DNA of 64,000 nucleotides from Opeltia flavorubescens (Eukaryota; Ascomycota; Lecanoromycetes; Teloschistales; Teloschistaceae), in contig KE546978.1 of NCBI GenBank assembly GCA_000442125.1, forward strand, positions 62,001 to 126,000. Reading direction: 5' to 3'. Each line of letters starts with the position of its first letter. Position 1 is the first letter of the stretch. Made by a program: the position numbers and the translations under genes. Below are positions 46,416 through 58,658 of the stretch, piece by piece. The notes under the pieces were generated by a model that was given only the letters and a program-made list of their open reading frames with translations, searched no databases and had not been told where the DNA came from.

Positions 46416-47935
46416 CTATTTCCAGCTTGTCAACTCTGGCGTCCCAGGTGCAGGCGGATCGGAGAATTTTGTTTGAACAAAAACTTTCTGAAGATTATCG
46501 GCACGCGCTTCGAATTTCTGGTACAGGGTCTCCATCTCGTCAATGTCGACTCTGTGACTCAGCATGATAGAAGAGTTGAGGCTACCGTCTTGCAGCTTTT
46601 TGAGAAGATCTTGCCAGTAAAGGTGCACTGGGGCTTGACCATTACCGATCAGGCGAATACCACGTTCCATCAAAGCTCCGATGTTGAAGTGATTTGTCTG
46701 ACAAATAGTCAGCGAGCGGGCTACGAGCGGGCTTGATGAAAGAAGGGGAAAGCGTACAAATCCGACATATACTCCTGTGATGCCGCACCGACCGAAGCTC
46801 TTGACGGAAGTGATCATCTCATTGACAATTTCCGAGGTGTCTGTCTCTGCACCCATGGCCATCTCAAATTGGTGAGCGTAACTCTTGGCATACTCGCCTG
46901 CAGCACATTCAAGGGCAACATCTGGGCCGCCATGCTCCATTTCCTTCAATTTGTCTGTGACAGAAGTACCCTTGGGAAGATCGGTAAAATTGAGGGTTTC
47001 GACCTTTGGAGTTTTTGATTTGACGAGGTCTAATCGCCATGAAGCAGCACCGCCATCGATGACAATGACTCGCTTGGCGCCTTGCATGAAGCTCATTTCG
47101 GCGCACATCTGGCCGATGGGACCAGCACCCCAGATAGCAACGACGTCTCCTTCCTTGACACCAGTATCGACTACGCAGTTCCAGGAGGTTGCGAGGACAT
47201 CGGACAGAAAGAGACCCTGTTCATCTGGGACATCATCAGGCAGCTTCAGAAGGTTGACGTCACCATACGGCACTCTAGCGTATTCCGCTTGTCCTCCAGC
47301 AAAGCCTCCGGTGAAATGGGAGTAGCCGAACATGCCAGCCGTTCGACCACCATACATGGTGTTTTCAACCTTGTTAGTATTCGTTCTCTCGCATTGCGAA
47401 GATAGCTTCTTTTGGCAGTACATGCATTCGCCGCAGGCAATCTGGAAGGAGGCAACGACGCGGTCTCCAGGCTTGACGTTCTTTACCGCCGAGCCAACCG
47501 AGTCGACCTTGCCACAGAACTCATGACCAAGAATGTCGCCCTTTTGAAGCTCGATGACGGTGCCTGGAAAATAAGATAAGATACAAAGCTGATCAAAAGT
47601 ATAGTGCAAGCTTACCGTGATACAAGTGGAGATCGCTTCCACAGATAGTACTACCGGTAACCTTGAGAATGACATCTCGGTCCTCGATCACCTTGGGCTT
47701 ATGTGTTTCAACTATTCGGCTCCATTTAACTCAGTCTAATAGAAATAGAGTGCGCATACGGACCTAACTTTACACTGTTCTTTCCGTTCCAGGTAAGGGC
47801 CTTCATCGTTTCGCCTGAAGGATCGGCGTACTTCTCGCGATCTCTATCTGGGTTCGTCATATCTTGTTCAGTGACGCCGCCTTCGACATGGCCTATGGCC
47901 TTCTCAAGGTAATTGGTAGCCTGTGAAACTGCCAT
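46416..47935 (-). CDS. Zinc-dependent alcohol dehydrogenase, formaldehyde-dehydrogenase-like
   Basis: Four exons join in phase: 47764-47935 (weak donor GTCCGT), 47616-47711, 46758-47563 and 46416-46697, giving 451 residues. Catalytic zinc residues are in CGSDLHLYHG and GHEFCGKV. Four structural-zinc cysteines lie in CGECMYCQKKLSSQC. The nucleotide-binding Rossmann motif is AIWGAGPIGQM, with VIVIDGG at the second strand. Length and the SWNCVVDTGV and VNEMITSVKSFGRCGITG elements fit the medium-chain, glutathione-independent formaldehyde dehydrogenase-like group. It oxidises an alcohol or aldehyde with NAD(P)+. The N-terminal ~45 residues (GHVEGG, MTNPDRDREKYADP) precede the usual start of the fold. 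Confidence 0.9.
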
Positions 47936-49114
47936 TTTCGATTCAGATATACAAGTGATTGAGGATCTGGGTGTGGATGTTCAATGCAAAAAAATAGAAT
48001 TACAAAATGGACCGGTATAGCAGTACGTCATGATGCGAACGTCAACGGCAATTAGCGGAGACAGTACCGAATGGTGGGGCATGCCACTCCGTCATGACGC
48101 TGTGCCCAATTGGGAATGTCGTCTCGATTTTCAAGGGTTTAGTATTACAGGGTACCCTTACCAAGAGCCAAGTGTACGGGGATGAAAATTGTCTAGCTGA
48201 CCCGTGCATCTGGAGGCAGAATGATCCCGTCTGAATTATCGAGGCTCAATCTTCTCTTGGCACAGTCCCTGCCAAGACTGCCCCGCAACGCGGAAAACCG
48301 GCAGCCGGTAGCGGATCAATAAAGTACAATGGCCTTTCCCAGACTATTCAACTCCCCACTGTGTAGATGCATCCTACGTTCCGAGAGCTGAAGACTCATC
48401 ATTTCCTTGATGCAATTATCCACGGTTTTGTATACGCATCACTGACTCATTTTCAAGCGTATGTCTTGATACCTGCAAGCAGCATAGAGGCGCTCATCCT
48501 TAGAGCTACTAGCATGCTCATCTCCTGTGCAAGTACCCATAGCGTGTCAACTAAATTTGTTATTATGCTTGCTGTTGAGATCATCCTTTTGATTGGATGT
48601 CTCATTCTATTCCTAGGATTTCTACACTTCAAAAATCAGCCTTTGCCCATCTTGCAGATTGGGACGGCAAGCCGCTCATGACTTTTCAGGCTTTTCCAGC
48701 TTTTGCCACTTTGTGCTAGGCACTATTCATCGATTGGTTTCCTATGTGTCGGACACAGCATTCTCCTACTACAAACCATTAAATTGCGTCGCATTGCATG
48801 AAAAGCTCTGGTAGATCAAGCTAGGCTTGCCAAGCCACTGAATCTTAAGTTGGTCGGTCTTATTTTCTTCCATTTGACAATTATGATACTAATCGATTTG
48901 ATGACTTGTTTTACGAATCTTACTGACGGGAACAAGTAAGTATTATTACCAAATCAAAAGTGGACGCCGGAATGCCATGTTTACCGATTATGTCGAAACA
49001 GCGCCCATTTGCTCTACATCTAGTGCACCAACTTCCGCTTCTACTTCATCCCCAAGAATCTCTTCCAAAAGAAACATACTAAGGACGTAGGGAGCAGATA
49101 CCAGTCTCATAACT
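47936..49114. other. Intergenic region
   Basis: About 1.2 kb. A 104-codon frame (48367-48681, plus) has one long hydrophobic segment and no family features; I leave it uncalled. Confidence 0.4.
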
Positions 49115-49579
49115 TCAAGCAGCTGTGAAAATGTCTTCTCGGAATTCATCGTATCCGTTCAGCACCGCTTGACGAGCTCCCTTAGAGGATGGGGGTACAA
49201 ATGCAACAGCTGTGCGCCGGAGATCATATTCTGCAATCTTCAAGGACGAGTCCATTCGACTAATCATAGTCTGTTTGTTCATCGCGTGACGGAAATCTCT
49301 GCAGCCGAATGTCTCAAGATTGATCTGTTCTCTACTTCGTAAAGTCACATCGGCAACAATGATGATAAGAATATCAAGATAGGATGCGGCGAGTGAAGTA
49401 CATTCCTGCCGCATAGTGGTGGAGGATTCCCAAAAGCGACCCGTTATCCAACCGTTCCGCTTCAACACCTCAAGGAAATGGGGCTGAGTCGAGGACCTCA
49501 TTTCGTAGATCGCTGAGGTAAGAGCAAAGAAGCTCTTAATTACCTGCAGCATGAAGATCATCCTGACCTGCAAGTACAT
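49115..49579 (-). CDS. Possible hypothetical protein or gene fragment beside the transposon
   Basis: A 154-codon frame ends about 200 bp left of the transposon's left end. Its C-terminal half (LKIAEYDLRRTAVAFVPPSSKG, within it) reads like real coding sequence. The N-terminal half is less convincing. I recognise no family. It may be the surviving piece of a larger gene, or chance. Confidence 0.3.
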   Translation of the reverse strand: MYLQVRMIFMLQVIKSFFALTSAIYEMRSSTQPHFLEVLKRNGWITGRFWESSTTMRQECTSLAASYLDILIIIVADVTLRSREQINLETFGCRDFRHAMNKQTMISRMDSSLKIAEYDLRRTAVAFVPPSSKGARQAVLNGYDEFREDIFTAA

Positions 49580-49773
49580 TACAATGCATTGTGAGTCTAA
49601 TGCGGCACGTGCCGTGCACGAGAAAGGAAATGGTCGAGCACACCTTGAAGATCATAACTTCGGGAACTCGCCCTAGCGCCAATCATGATCGACCCTTAGC
49701 GAGGGATTTACTGTTTGATCGGAGACTTATCGTGGCAAATAATATCATGCAGCGATCTGAAACCACAAGCCGT

Positions 49774-49802
49774 CACGCGGGGTAAAGAATTGTTTTCACA
49801 CC
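49774..49802 (+). repeat. Left terminal inverted repeat
   Basis: 29 bp, perfectly complementary to 51072-51100; preceded by GCCGT. Confidence 0.9.
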
Positions 49803-51071
49803 AAATGATTCTCAGCCGCACCACACCAAAATTACTACTATACATAACGAGAACTATTTAACGCGCAATTATCCTCCCATCGCCATCTAGCACCTCCTAT
49901 ATGCGCTGTAGCATAGTTAGCACCTGCTTATTTATAGTTAGCTGAGTAACGCTTTTATCCCAGCACTATTCTACGCGTTTTTTCAGCTCCTATATATTCC
50001 AGTAGCCTATATTAGAGAGCGCTTACTTCAGGGGTTAAAAACAGCTTTTAATAACGGAGAGATCTGGAGATTTCCTAGCATTTAGATAATAGTTTAGGCC
50101 GTATATCTCCTTCTATCTCTTAATAGGATTCAGTTATTATTAGATTTTAACCTATATATATTATCCTGGTCCTCCTCTAGTATAAAATTTTCGCCTCTTT
50201 CAAGTATAGGTAAGATATAAGCTTCTAGAAAGCCTTCGATATAGACCTTTATATTTATTTTACCGTTCAGCTTATTCGTTTCGTACTAGAAAAGAAATAA
50301 CTTATAATTCCACCTAATAATAGCCTAGGCGTATAATACCTTTCTATCCTTTTTAAGCGGCTCAGGCCGTTCTTAAATATAATCCTAATATTTTTTTTCG
50401 CCAGGCCTTCGAATTATACGGAGCTTCTTCTATAAATCTAGACCGAAATAGATTTTATCTAAAAAACGAACAAGCTTCTAATCCTCGAGCTTCCAGCTTA
50501 ATTTTTAGCGGGTAAAAGTACATCGATCGGCTCGAATATAGGGAGAAAGCTATTATTTCGAGTAGGCGATATACTTATAGTACTCTAGGTCCTATATAAC
50601 TAAACGGATTATATAAAAATAGACCTGTTTCTCGCCGATAAGCTCAGCTTTCACCCCTAGCTGAGCCTATAAAAAAGCGCGCTGATTGATATCGCTATCG
50701 TTGATAATCCTTTTAATTTCGTGTATATTATCTTTAATAAGTTTCCCCTTTTAACCTCGTTTTTCTTTAATATTGTAATGTGCTCTTCTACGTGCTAAAT
50801 TATTATATAATATATTATAGGCGGAACGGCGTTCTACGCTAAAGAAATCGAAAACAGACTGCTTAGTAACGAAGGGGTTATATACCTTGTTATAGGCGAC
50901 TATTACTTATACGCCTTTTTTAATAGGGGTAGGATATTTATAGTGTTTCTAGTGTGGTGGATCTAGTGTTTTCGGGCGCTGCGTGGCCATATCTCAGGTA
51001 GTTTGCATAGAAATTGGGTGGTAGAAAGGGGAGAAAGAACCATAGGTGGTGCGGGAGACTAAGCGAAATTA

Positions 51072-51100
51072 GGTGTGAAAACAATTCTTTACCCCGCGTG
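51072..51100 (-). repeat. Right terminal inverted repeat
   Basis: 29 bp, perfectly complementary to 49774-49802; followed by GCCGT. Confidence 0.9.
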
Positions 51101-51685
51101 GCCGTTCCTCGTTTAGCAAATCCTCCGAACCCTACAGGCTACCCCCAACGGTAGCTGCCAAGACTTTCGGGTACCTGCCGTCAAATGCAGAGTTTTTTGA
51201 CGTCTTAAGCCGCGTCCAGCGTCTGTTTCTATATACCTCGAAATAGAATCACTCGTCAATGATGTTTGGTCAAAGATACCCTGATCCTGCATCCATCGAC
51301 GTTGGCCGGTTGGGCATATTCGTATCTCATGGGTCCTCTGTTTCTATTGTCAACCGTGAACCCGGCGACGTCTTCTCGTGCTTTGTCTCATCATTCCCGA
51401 AATTAGGCATTTTCAAGGAGGGTAGTGGCACCGCCTTGCCTGTACAGACCATCAGCTCTCGTGGGAGCTATACTTAGAATCCAGAGCAGAAAAACATATA
51501 AAGTTGCTACACTCTCATGAATTCCATTGCCAGTTCAGTCCGACAGTCTTCGCTTTACAGTCATTCTCTTATCCACCGTACCAAAGTCACTCTTTCAGAT
51601 CTCAACGAAGTCCCTCATTTCGATAACCCCTTCAAGCGAAGAATCATCCCAAAAGTTTACCCTTTCTCCTTCTCTTCATTTCAAA
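51101..51685. other. Intergenic region
   Basis: 585 bp between the transposon and the secreted-protein gene, whose promoter and 5' leader must lie here. The open frame from 51527 continues into the gene but its first 53 codons precede the signal peptide. Confidence 0.4.
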
Positions 51686-53796
51686 ATGTATATCTCCAAT
51701 TACTTGCCTCTCTTGGCGGCTGTCATTCCCATGGTGGCTTTTGGCCATCCTACCCCGTCAGGCGAACAACCCAATGGTCATAGTGCTGCTGTGCTTAAAC
51801 CTATCAACATCAATGACTTTGAAGCTGCCACCGGCATCCAACGCAGAGCAGCGGAAGACTTCTCCCATCTCAATTTGAGCACCCAAGCACAGCTCATATA
51901 CGGTCGGCCCGGAAGTAAGTAATTTGAATTTTGATCTTCATTTCATTGGTGGTTCCCGCCCCAGTGCTTTGCTTGAAGACGCCGATAGTAGCTGCAAAGT
52001 CGATAAAATAGAGAGCTGACTTGCCGTAGATAATGGCCAGNTGTTGTTAGCCAACATGACATTTTATGCTCCAGATGGCTTGCAAATAGTCATGATGGAG
52101 CGCTTCGAACCCTTGACCAATGCTGTTGATTGCAACGGCGACGATGGTATGATGTCATTAACGTTCAAGTCTCAAGAAGCTTTTCAAAAGGCGCTGGATA
52201 CCTGGAGCTTCATCAATCAGGCACCGGAGAAGCAATTCCTGCTAATCGCAAACCATGATGGCTGTGGTCCCCAAGATGAACGTCAGGCATATCGGTACGT
52301 CAACTCCATACTTGATCAAGTCTCGCTAACACCAATTGCAGGATCACTCAAATTCGTGAAGATCAAGGGAAGCTCACTACGTTCCTCGCGGCTCAAAAAG
52401 CCCCGTGGTCTGATGTCGCTGGTACCTATGATCTCGACTTCGGCAGGGCCATTGCATCTCCAAAAGCTTCCCGTCGACGAGGCCTTATCGGCGATATCGG
52501 GGATGCAGTTAACCATGTCACTGATACTATCACTGATACCCTCGGTGATGCCGGTGACTTCATACTACACGGAGACGCCGACTTCAGCAAATCCGTCACC
52601 TTCCCCGTCAACGTCGGCACACCAGGACAAGTCAACGAGATCGTCGCCACCACATTGTCAGTAGTACCATCCCAATTCACTGAGGAATCCATCGTAAACT
52701 GACAGCGCGTATGTAACAGATTCAGCCTAAGCTGCATAGACTGCTACGTAATTGGCAGTTTCCAAGTCACAGGCCACCTCTCCGTCCAAGATTTCTCACT
52801 ACAGGACTTCACCCTTTCTGGCTCCCCACAAGGTCTCGCCGCCAAAATCGAACTCGATACTAAGATCACGGCGCCTTATTCTCCCAGTTCCCTGAACTAC
52901 ACAAAGGAGTTGTTCAACATGGCCATTCCCGAAGCTGGCATTTCCGTGCCCAAGATCTTCGACCTCGGCGCTTGGGTCTCGTACGAAGTCGGCGTGAGCA
53001 CCACGTTCGCCGGCTCAGCGAATATGACTTTTGGAGTCGGTGCAACAATCCCAGACACAGCCGTCGCGGTAGCGGATTTTGCAAATCCGTCTTCAAGTTC
53101 CGCGACGGGCTTTGATGCCGGAAACGTCACCCCGAATTTTGATCTGCAGGGCCTCTCGGCGGGAGTCACCGTGGCGGCATATTCGCAGGCGAAACTTTCC
53201 TTCGGTATCGACATTGTAAAAGTTGGGAAGTTGGATATCGCATTTGGGTTGAAACTTCCGGCGATTGAGGCGAAGTTGAAGGCTGCTTATAGTAGGATCT
53301 CCGTACTCTCCTGATGAATTTCAAGGTTTGGGAATTGCTGACGGTCTATAGATGAAGCGGGCCTCTGCTCCACCGACCCCGGCGCCTCCAAGACCGGCGC
53401 AAAATTAGACACAGACGTCTTTGTGGCAGTGGACCTATCGCTTGACGCGCAGCTTGGAGACAAGACGATCCCGACTCCTTCTTTCAGGCTTTTTGTAAGT
53501 TCAAGCTATTTCTCTTACCTCCGAAACCCCCCTTCGCCTGTCTCCTGATCCCAAGCTGTGGCCTCCTAGCCAACCTCTCACTGACGATCTTGTAGAAGAA
53601 GGAAGTACCTCTTACATCAACTTGTATTCCCATCGCTATCCCGGGTATTGGGTCCACTCCCAGTGGTATTGCGGCGGCGGCGACAGGAACTGCGCCTGCG
53701 GGGTCTATGGGGACGTTGGCTCCAGTGCCGGCGGGGGTGAATGCTTCGAGCGTTGTGCGGAGGGGGATGTTCGGGAGGGCCCGACTCGATCTCTGA
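51686..53796 (+). CDS. Secreted DUF7029/DUF7223-type protein
   Basis: Six exons join in phase: 51686-51914, 52030-52294, 52342-52656, 52720-53291, 53352-53494 and 53596-53796, giving 574 residues. A signal peptide (MYISNYLPLLAAVIPMVAFG) opens the protein. Exon 2 holds the N-terminal domain (LANMTFYAPDGLQIVMMERF, with CNGDDGMMSLTF), which I match to DUF7029. From DADFSKSVTFPVNVGT on, through CIDCYVIGSFQVTGHLSV and the long beta-rich part, the pattern fits DUF7223. The C-terminus is Ala/Gly/Thr-rich. Such proteins are secreted and probably wall-associated in ascomycetes, of unknown role. An ambiguous base at 52041 lies near the start of exon 2. Confidence 0.82.
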
Positions 53797-54601
53797 GTGG
53801 AGGGGGAAAGGTCTCGACGTAAATTTTTTCGTAGGTGGGGGTAATATGAGGGATTGGTCGCTTTGGGGTATTGATAAGGTGGAAGAGCGCAATTCTTCCA
53901 TTGTTACATTGACGATATTGGAGGACTAATTCTCATGGGAATCGGGAAGGCTGGGGGAAGTAAAGGATACTTACCTGATGCGTCTAATGTTACGGAAATG
54001 GTCAGGGCCGGTTTTGAAGTATGAGATATCTATTGATATTCAAACCAGTATATGGTATAATCAATATTCTGTTTATCATACATCTTTTTCTTCCTCAAAA
54101 GATACTTACTTTTGGAAACAAGAGAACCTATCGATATTCCAAACTTCCCAGTACTCGAGTGGAGTAACTTTGCGACTCGGACACAACCCCTCTTTTCACC
54201 TCAATCAATATCTAATCTCGGCAGCAATGCACCCTTCTCTCCTCACATGTGCAAAACAAGTGCATAAAAGAATTCAAGCAAGACATAGCGAAAAGAACAT
54301 TTAAGACCCTTTGGTGGACTGCTACAACCAGACCTTTTGATCTACTTCCCGAAGCGAATTCTGGTTTCCGGTACTGAGACTGAAAATCCGAAGACTGGTA
54401 TCAGCAGAGCGGGATATATAACGCTTCACAAATGGAGAGTTTGCAAGATATTACGGCAGCAGAGTCTCCAAATACGTAATCCTGGAAGCATTGGTAAATG
54501 ACGTCACATCAAGAAACTATGAGTCACCGAAACCGGCACTTCCATATCCCCCAAGGATTTTCCATCATCGACGTACCTTTCCCTCCAAAAGCCATTGAAC
54601 C
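53797..54601. other. Intergenic region
   Basis: About 800 bp between two genes on the same strand. A 108-codon frame (53978-54304, plus) has no recognisable features. Confidence 0.4.
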
Positions 54602-56700
54602 ATGTCCCAGACAACAACCTACGAGGTCGAGCTGGACTCGATCAGACCAGTGGCTGCAAGAAGGGACGAACCTTTGCTGAACTTGGAACCAGTCATCCTA
54701 CCGCCGACACAAGATGTCGTTGTTGAAACCACCGAACTTTCCAAAACCCGTGCAGCTGTTGTCATCGCTACACTCGCCGGTACAATGTTTGTCAGTAGCT
54801 TCAGTAGCGGATTGTTGACCGTTGCTTTGCCGAGAATGGCCAAGGATGTGGACCTCGCTCCGAATCTGCTGTTGTGGCCTGCTTCTGTCTATCCGTTCGT
54901 GTTTCCCTTTCTTCGCCATGCACAGCTGACCACCGGGCCACACTACTAACCCTTCTACTGTATCAGGCTTACAGCAGGCTGTCTCCTCATCGCGGCAGGT
55001 TCAATCGCCGATGTTGTGGGCAGCAGGATGATTTTCATCGTTGGCTGCGCGCTGCAGGGGATTTTCGTCCTAGCTTGCGGATTGGCGGAGACGGGGCTTC
55101 AACTTATTCTGTTCAGAGCTATGCAGGGGATTGCGGTTGCTATGTGCTTGCCGACGGCGGTTAGTATCGTTACTACTGCTTTTCAGCAAGGGCGGAGACG
55201 GAATATGGGGTTTGCTTTGTCAGTCACACATAGTTCCTGTTCTGTTTCGTCGGTTTCGTCTGTCCCAACCCTGCAAATTGTGCGATATGTGCCTCATTAC
55301 CATGCACTGTGATCTCGTAGTAGCAGTTTTGGTGACTTCGTTGGGTATTGCTAACATCGATTTTGTTTTCATAGTATGGGAGCCGGACAGCCGTTTGGCT
55401 TCTGTGTAGGTCTCGTTCTCGGTGGACTCTTCGTCGATACCATCGGCTGGAGATCTGGATACTACATGTGCGCAGCCACGAACATTGCTTTTGCTCTCGC
55501 CAGCTACTGGAGTGTCCCAAAAGACAAAGTCTCCTCCCAAGATGTATTCCGGCGTTTACGGACTGAACTCGACTGGGTAGGTGCAGCGATTATTAGCCTT
55601 GCTTTGGGCTTGCTGTCTTATGTCCTTGCGTGAGTCATGACCCGGTCATCTCTCTCTTATGGAATATGAGATTGATGTCAGCGGCAGAATGGTATCAGGA
55701 AGCCCTTCTAACTTGAAAGCACCGGTCAACATCGCGTTATTCGTCGTATCGCTAGCTTTGGTGCCAGGATTCGTCTTTTGGATGAATTGGCAGGAGAAGA
55801 AAGGCAAACCTGCCCTGATCCCGAACTCCATCTGGAAAAACACAGCCTTCACATCAGTCTGTATAGTGCTGCTACTCTCCTGGTCCGTTCTAAATGTAAG
55901 CACCAACTTCCGATCATAACTCTTCCCAGAGGATGGTAATGCCCACTCCAATGAAATCTACTACATGGACAAGCTGCCTCCCCCTTCCCCCACTCCTCCC
56001 GACCCTCTCACAAAACACACAAAAACTAACCTTCCCCCTCCCCTAAAACACAGGTAATGGAATTCTACACCTCCCTCTACTTCCAAGAAGTCCAATCCCT
56101 CACCTCCCTCCAAACAGCCCTGCGTTTCCTCCCCGAAGTTTTCTCCGGCGCAATCCTAAACATCCTAACGGGATTCTACGCCCACAAGTTCCACGCCGGA
56201 TACCTAGTCTCCATCAGCACATTATTGAGTGGCATAGCCCCACTTCTCATGGCGATTACGAATCCAAGTTGGTCGTACTGGTACAGCGCTTTCTGGGCGA
56301 TGTTGATATTGCCGGTGTCGGCTGATAGTACGTAAGCTACTTAGCAGTCGTCGAGGTAATCAATTTTAATTTTTGATGGTGCTGACAAACAAGAAAAGTT
56401 CTATTCACAGTAGGCGCCCTAGTAGTAACATCCGCCTTCCCACCCACAACCCAAGCCCTCGCGGGCGCCGTCTTCCAAACCGTCGCGCAATTCGGGAACT
56501 CACTCGGTCTGGCAATCATGGCTAGTATCTCCCTCTCCGTCACCGCGGCATCGGATGCTCCGGCGAAAGATAACGCGGCTGCATTGCTGGAGGGGTATCG
56601 CGTGGCGTTTTGGGTTAGTTTTGGGTGGGTGTTGTTGGCGGTTGTGGTGGGAGGATTGGGGTTGAGGAAGGCGGGGAAGATTGGGGTGAAGAGGGAGTAA
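54602..56700 (+). CDS. MFS transporter, DHA2 (14-TM) type
   Basis: Six exons join in phase: 54602-54894 (donor GTTCGT), 54967-55218, 55375-55629, 55682-55895, 56054-56327 and 56399-56700, giving 529 residues. A hydrophilic N-terminus of ~55 residues precedes TM1 (VVIATLAGTMFVSSFSSGLL). The expected elements follow: GSIADVVGSRMIFIVG (motif A), FRAMQGIAVAMCLPTAV, GAGQPFGFCVGLVLGG (motif C region), GWRSGYYMCA, ELDWVGAAIISLALG and, in the second half, YFQEVQSLTSLQTALRFLP. The number of hydrophobic segments fits 14. DHA2 members expel drugs, siderophores or metabolites by proton antiport; the substrate cannot be inferred. Confidence 0.88.
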
Positions 56701-57752
56701 GGGATTTTGAGTATTCGTCTCTCTCTCTTGTATGACAGATGAAGGCCTTACTTTGAAGGAATGGGGGAGAGGGGTAGGGGAGAGAAAAGAAATACAGCAT
56801 TGTAGATCGTCTATCTAAAAAGCCTTAGCGGAAGGATTAAAAAAAGCCATGAAAATCCGAGTGGCCGAGAACTCGAAATGTATTTTACAGAAGAAAATCC
56901 GAAAAACATATCTACAGAGCTGAGTGTGCTTGACAGAGCTACGCCGACCCTTTCTTAAGGTTTCTTGACTTCCTCTATTCTCCCTCTTGTGCTCAAAACA
57001 TTTCCATGCAAAGTATACTCGTACGTATGCATCGATATACACATTCCAGAAAAATGCAATATGCCAGTAGTATTAGAATAGAATGGATGAAGTCGTTGAC
57101 AAGTGTACACTTGTTGCTCCCTGAAAGCCTCACAGTGACGAGGAATAAGACGGTAGCTAGGATTACAATAAATTACTAATAAAGCCGCGGAATATTCCTA
57201 CCGCGGTAAATAAGTCAAAGCAGTTCGGAAGGTAAAACCCAATAAAGGAAATCAGGGCTGCTGGAACGTTATGCGCCTTGGTTAGGGATTCTGCGTATTG
57301 CACTCAATGATATTTGAAGAGTATTTATGAAAGAGAGTTTAGGAGAAAAAAACGGGCCGGGGGAGAAGGGTTTAACGGATTGGGTTATGTTGCGGGGCTT
57401 GAGGGCGTGGGGTTGTAAAGGAAAAAGTGGATCTAGAAGAACGGCATGAATTCACCTTCTCTCGAATTTTGGCTAGATGACGAAGCGTCAAAGCCCCAAA
57501 TTCTATCGTCGATGATACCTCACTGTAGAGAAACTAGCACGTTTCAATGTTACAAGAATTAAAAAAAACCAAATCTCAAGTTTAAGTGTACTTAAAAAGA
57601 TATGGCGGGGCTGAATGATAGTACAGAGTGCGTGTCCAAAGATTTCCCCTTCATGGTGATGTCAATTTCATAAAAGTTGAATTGCTCGTGACGAGCCTTG
57701 TGTAAATAAGCGACGTTTGAGAAGATGAAGCGTACTAGCTAAGGCACTGAAG
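56701..57752. other. Intergenic region
   Basis: About 1.05 kb between two convergent genes. No features beyond short frames. Confidence 0.45.
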
Positions 57753-58658
57753 CTAATTGAAGCTTACGTGGACGTGATCCCTACGTGCGCTTGAAGTCAG
57801 TCACACGTCTCAATCAAAAAAACGGGGGGATCGACGAATCGATTTGATCGAGGAGATGTGGAGGGGAGAAACTTACCAATGGTTTGCTGTGATGGAGCCT
57901 CTATCCTCCATCCCCCGCCATCCAGTCCACGGCCCAACACTATCTCGTGACGGATTCCAGATTTTCTGACCCCAGATGACGTACTTAAGGCCGAGTGACG
58001 CACGATTATTCATGACCCATTCTGCAATGGGACGGCCAGAGTCCGTGCGAACCTGGTCATATACGTTAGCAAGGGCAGGATGTAAAATCATTCAACTTTG
58101 CTAGGTAAGACCTACCCCTCCAGCAGACGAGCACATGAAATCAATAGCTAGCCCGCAGCAATGATCACTATCACCAGGACATGCACAATCCCTCGTACAG
58201 TATATCTCGCGGACTTTGCCTGGATTCCCATTCACCACCTTCTCTGCTCCGCTGACAGCATGCGCCTTACATGCGCCAACAGAGGGGATGCGGGGAGGTG
58301 GGTAGGGACCACTGGTTCCCCCACCAGGAACACAGCACTTGAAGTCCGCGGGACCTGGGCACAAGCCCGTAAGGGTACTCGTACTGCATGAAGAGGTAAA
58401 GCGACAATTTCCTCCGCTGCCGCAAGATGTTTTGGTACAGCATCTGATATTGTCTGGAGTGCCTGGGCAGGCGTTTACGATGCTGGTCCCTCCACCGGAA
58501 GTGCAATCGCTGGTTGATATGCAGACACCAGGGGCACCACCAGAGCCAGTACAGGGACCATCGAGGGTGGATCGTTCGACGAGATCGGGATGGACGTAGG
58601 CATTGACGTTGTTCGAGAGTAGGAGGATGGCGATGTAAATAATGGTAGAGGTGTGCAT
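57753..58658 (-). CDS. Secreted cysteine-rich protein, ARB_07466-like C-terminal domain
   Basis: Three exons join in phase: 58116-58658, 57877-58052 and 57753-57780, giving 248 residues. A signal peptide (MHTSTIIYIAILLLSNNVNA) is followed by Cys-rich repeats (APGVCISTSDC, IRCCTKTSCGSGGNC, LCPGPADFKCC). The C-terminal domain has GLAIDFMCSS, GRPIAEWVMNNR, YVIWGQKIWNPSRD and, in the tiny last exon, HVHVSF. This is the domain named after the trichophyton protein ARB_07466. Its H and D pattern recalls M15-like metallopeptidases, though activity is unproven. The last exon was found because the domain must end in that motif. Probably an extracellular or wall protein. Confidence 0.85.

Larger units (their letters stand above)
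49774..51100 (-). mobile_element. Degenerate mariner-like DNA transposon
   Basis: The element is bounded by a perfect 29-bp terminal inverted repeat starting CACGCGGGGTAAAGAATTG: 49774-49802 and the reverse complement at 51072-51100. The repeat continues imperfectly inward (GCACCAC on both sides). The flanks are GCCGT at 49769-49773 and GCCGT at 51101-51105, an apparent 5-bp target duplication. The 1.33-kb interior is AT-rich and stop-riddled on all frames. On the minus strand fragments of a Tc1/mariner-type transposase can be read, such as KQSVFDFFSVERRS (HTH region) near 50840 and KVYIEGFLEAYI, then ERGENFILEED, near 50180-50260. The last looks like the catalytic D of the DDE/D core. The mutation pattern suggests RIP. 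Not active. Confidence 0.85.

Noticed and set aside
48367-48681. 104-codon frame with one hydrophobic helix
   Set aside because: A single hydrophobic stretch in intergenic DNA is weak evidence; no signal peptide followed by a mature domain.
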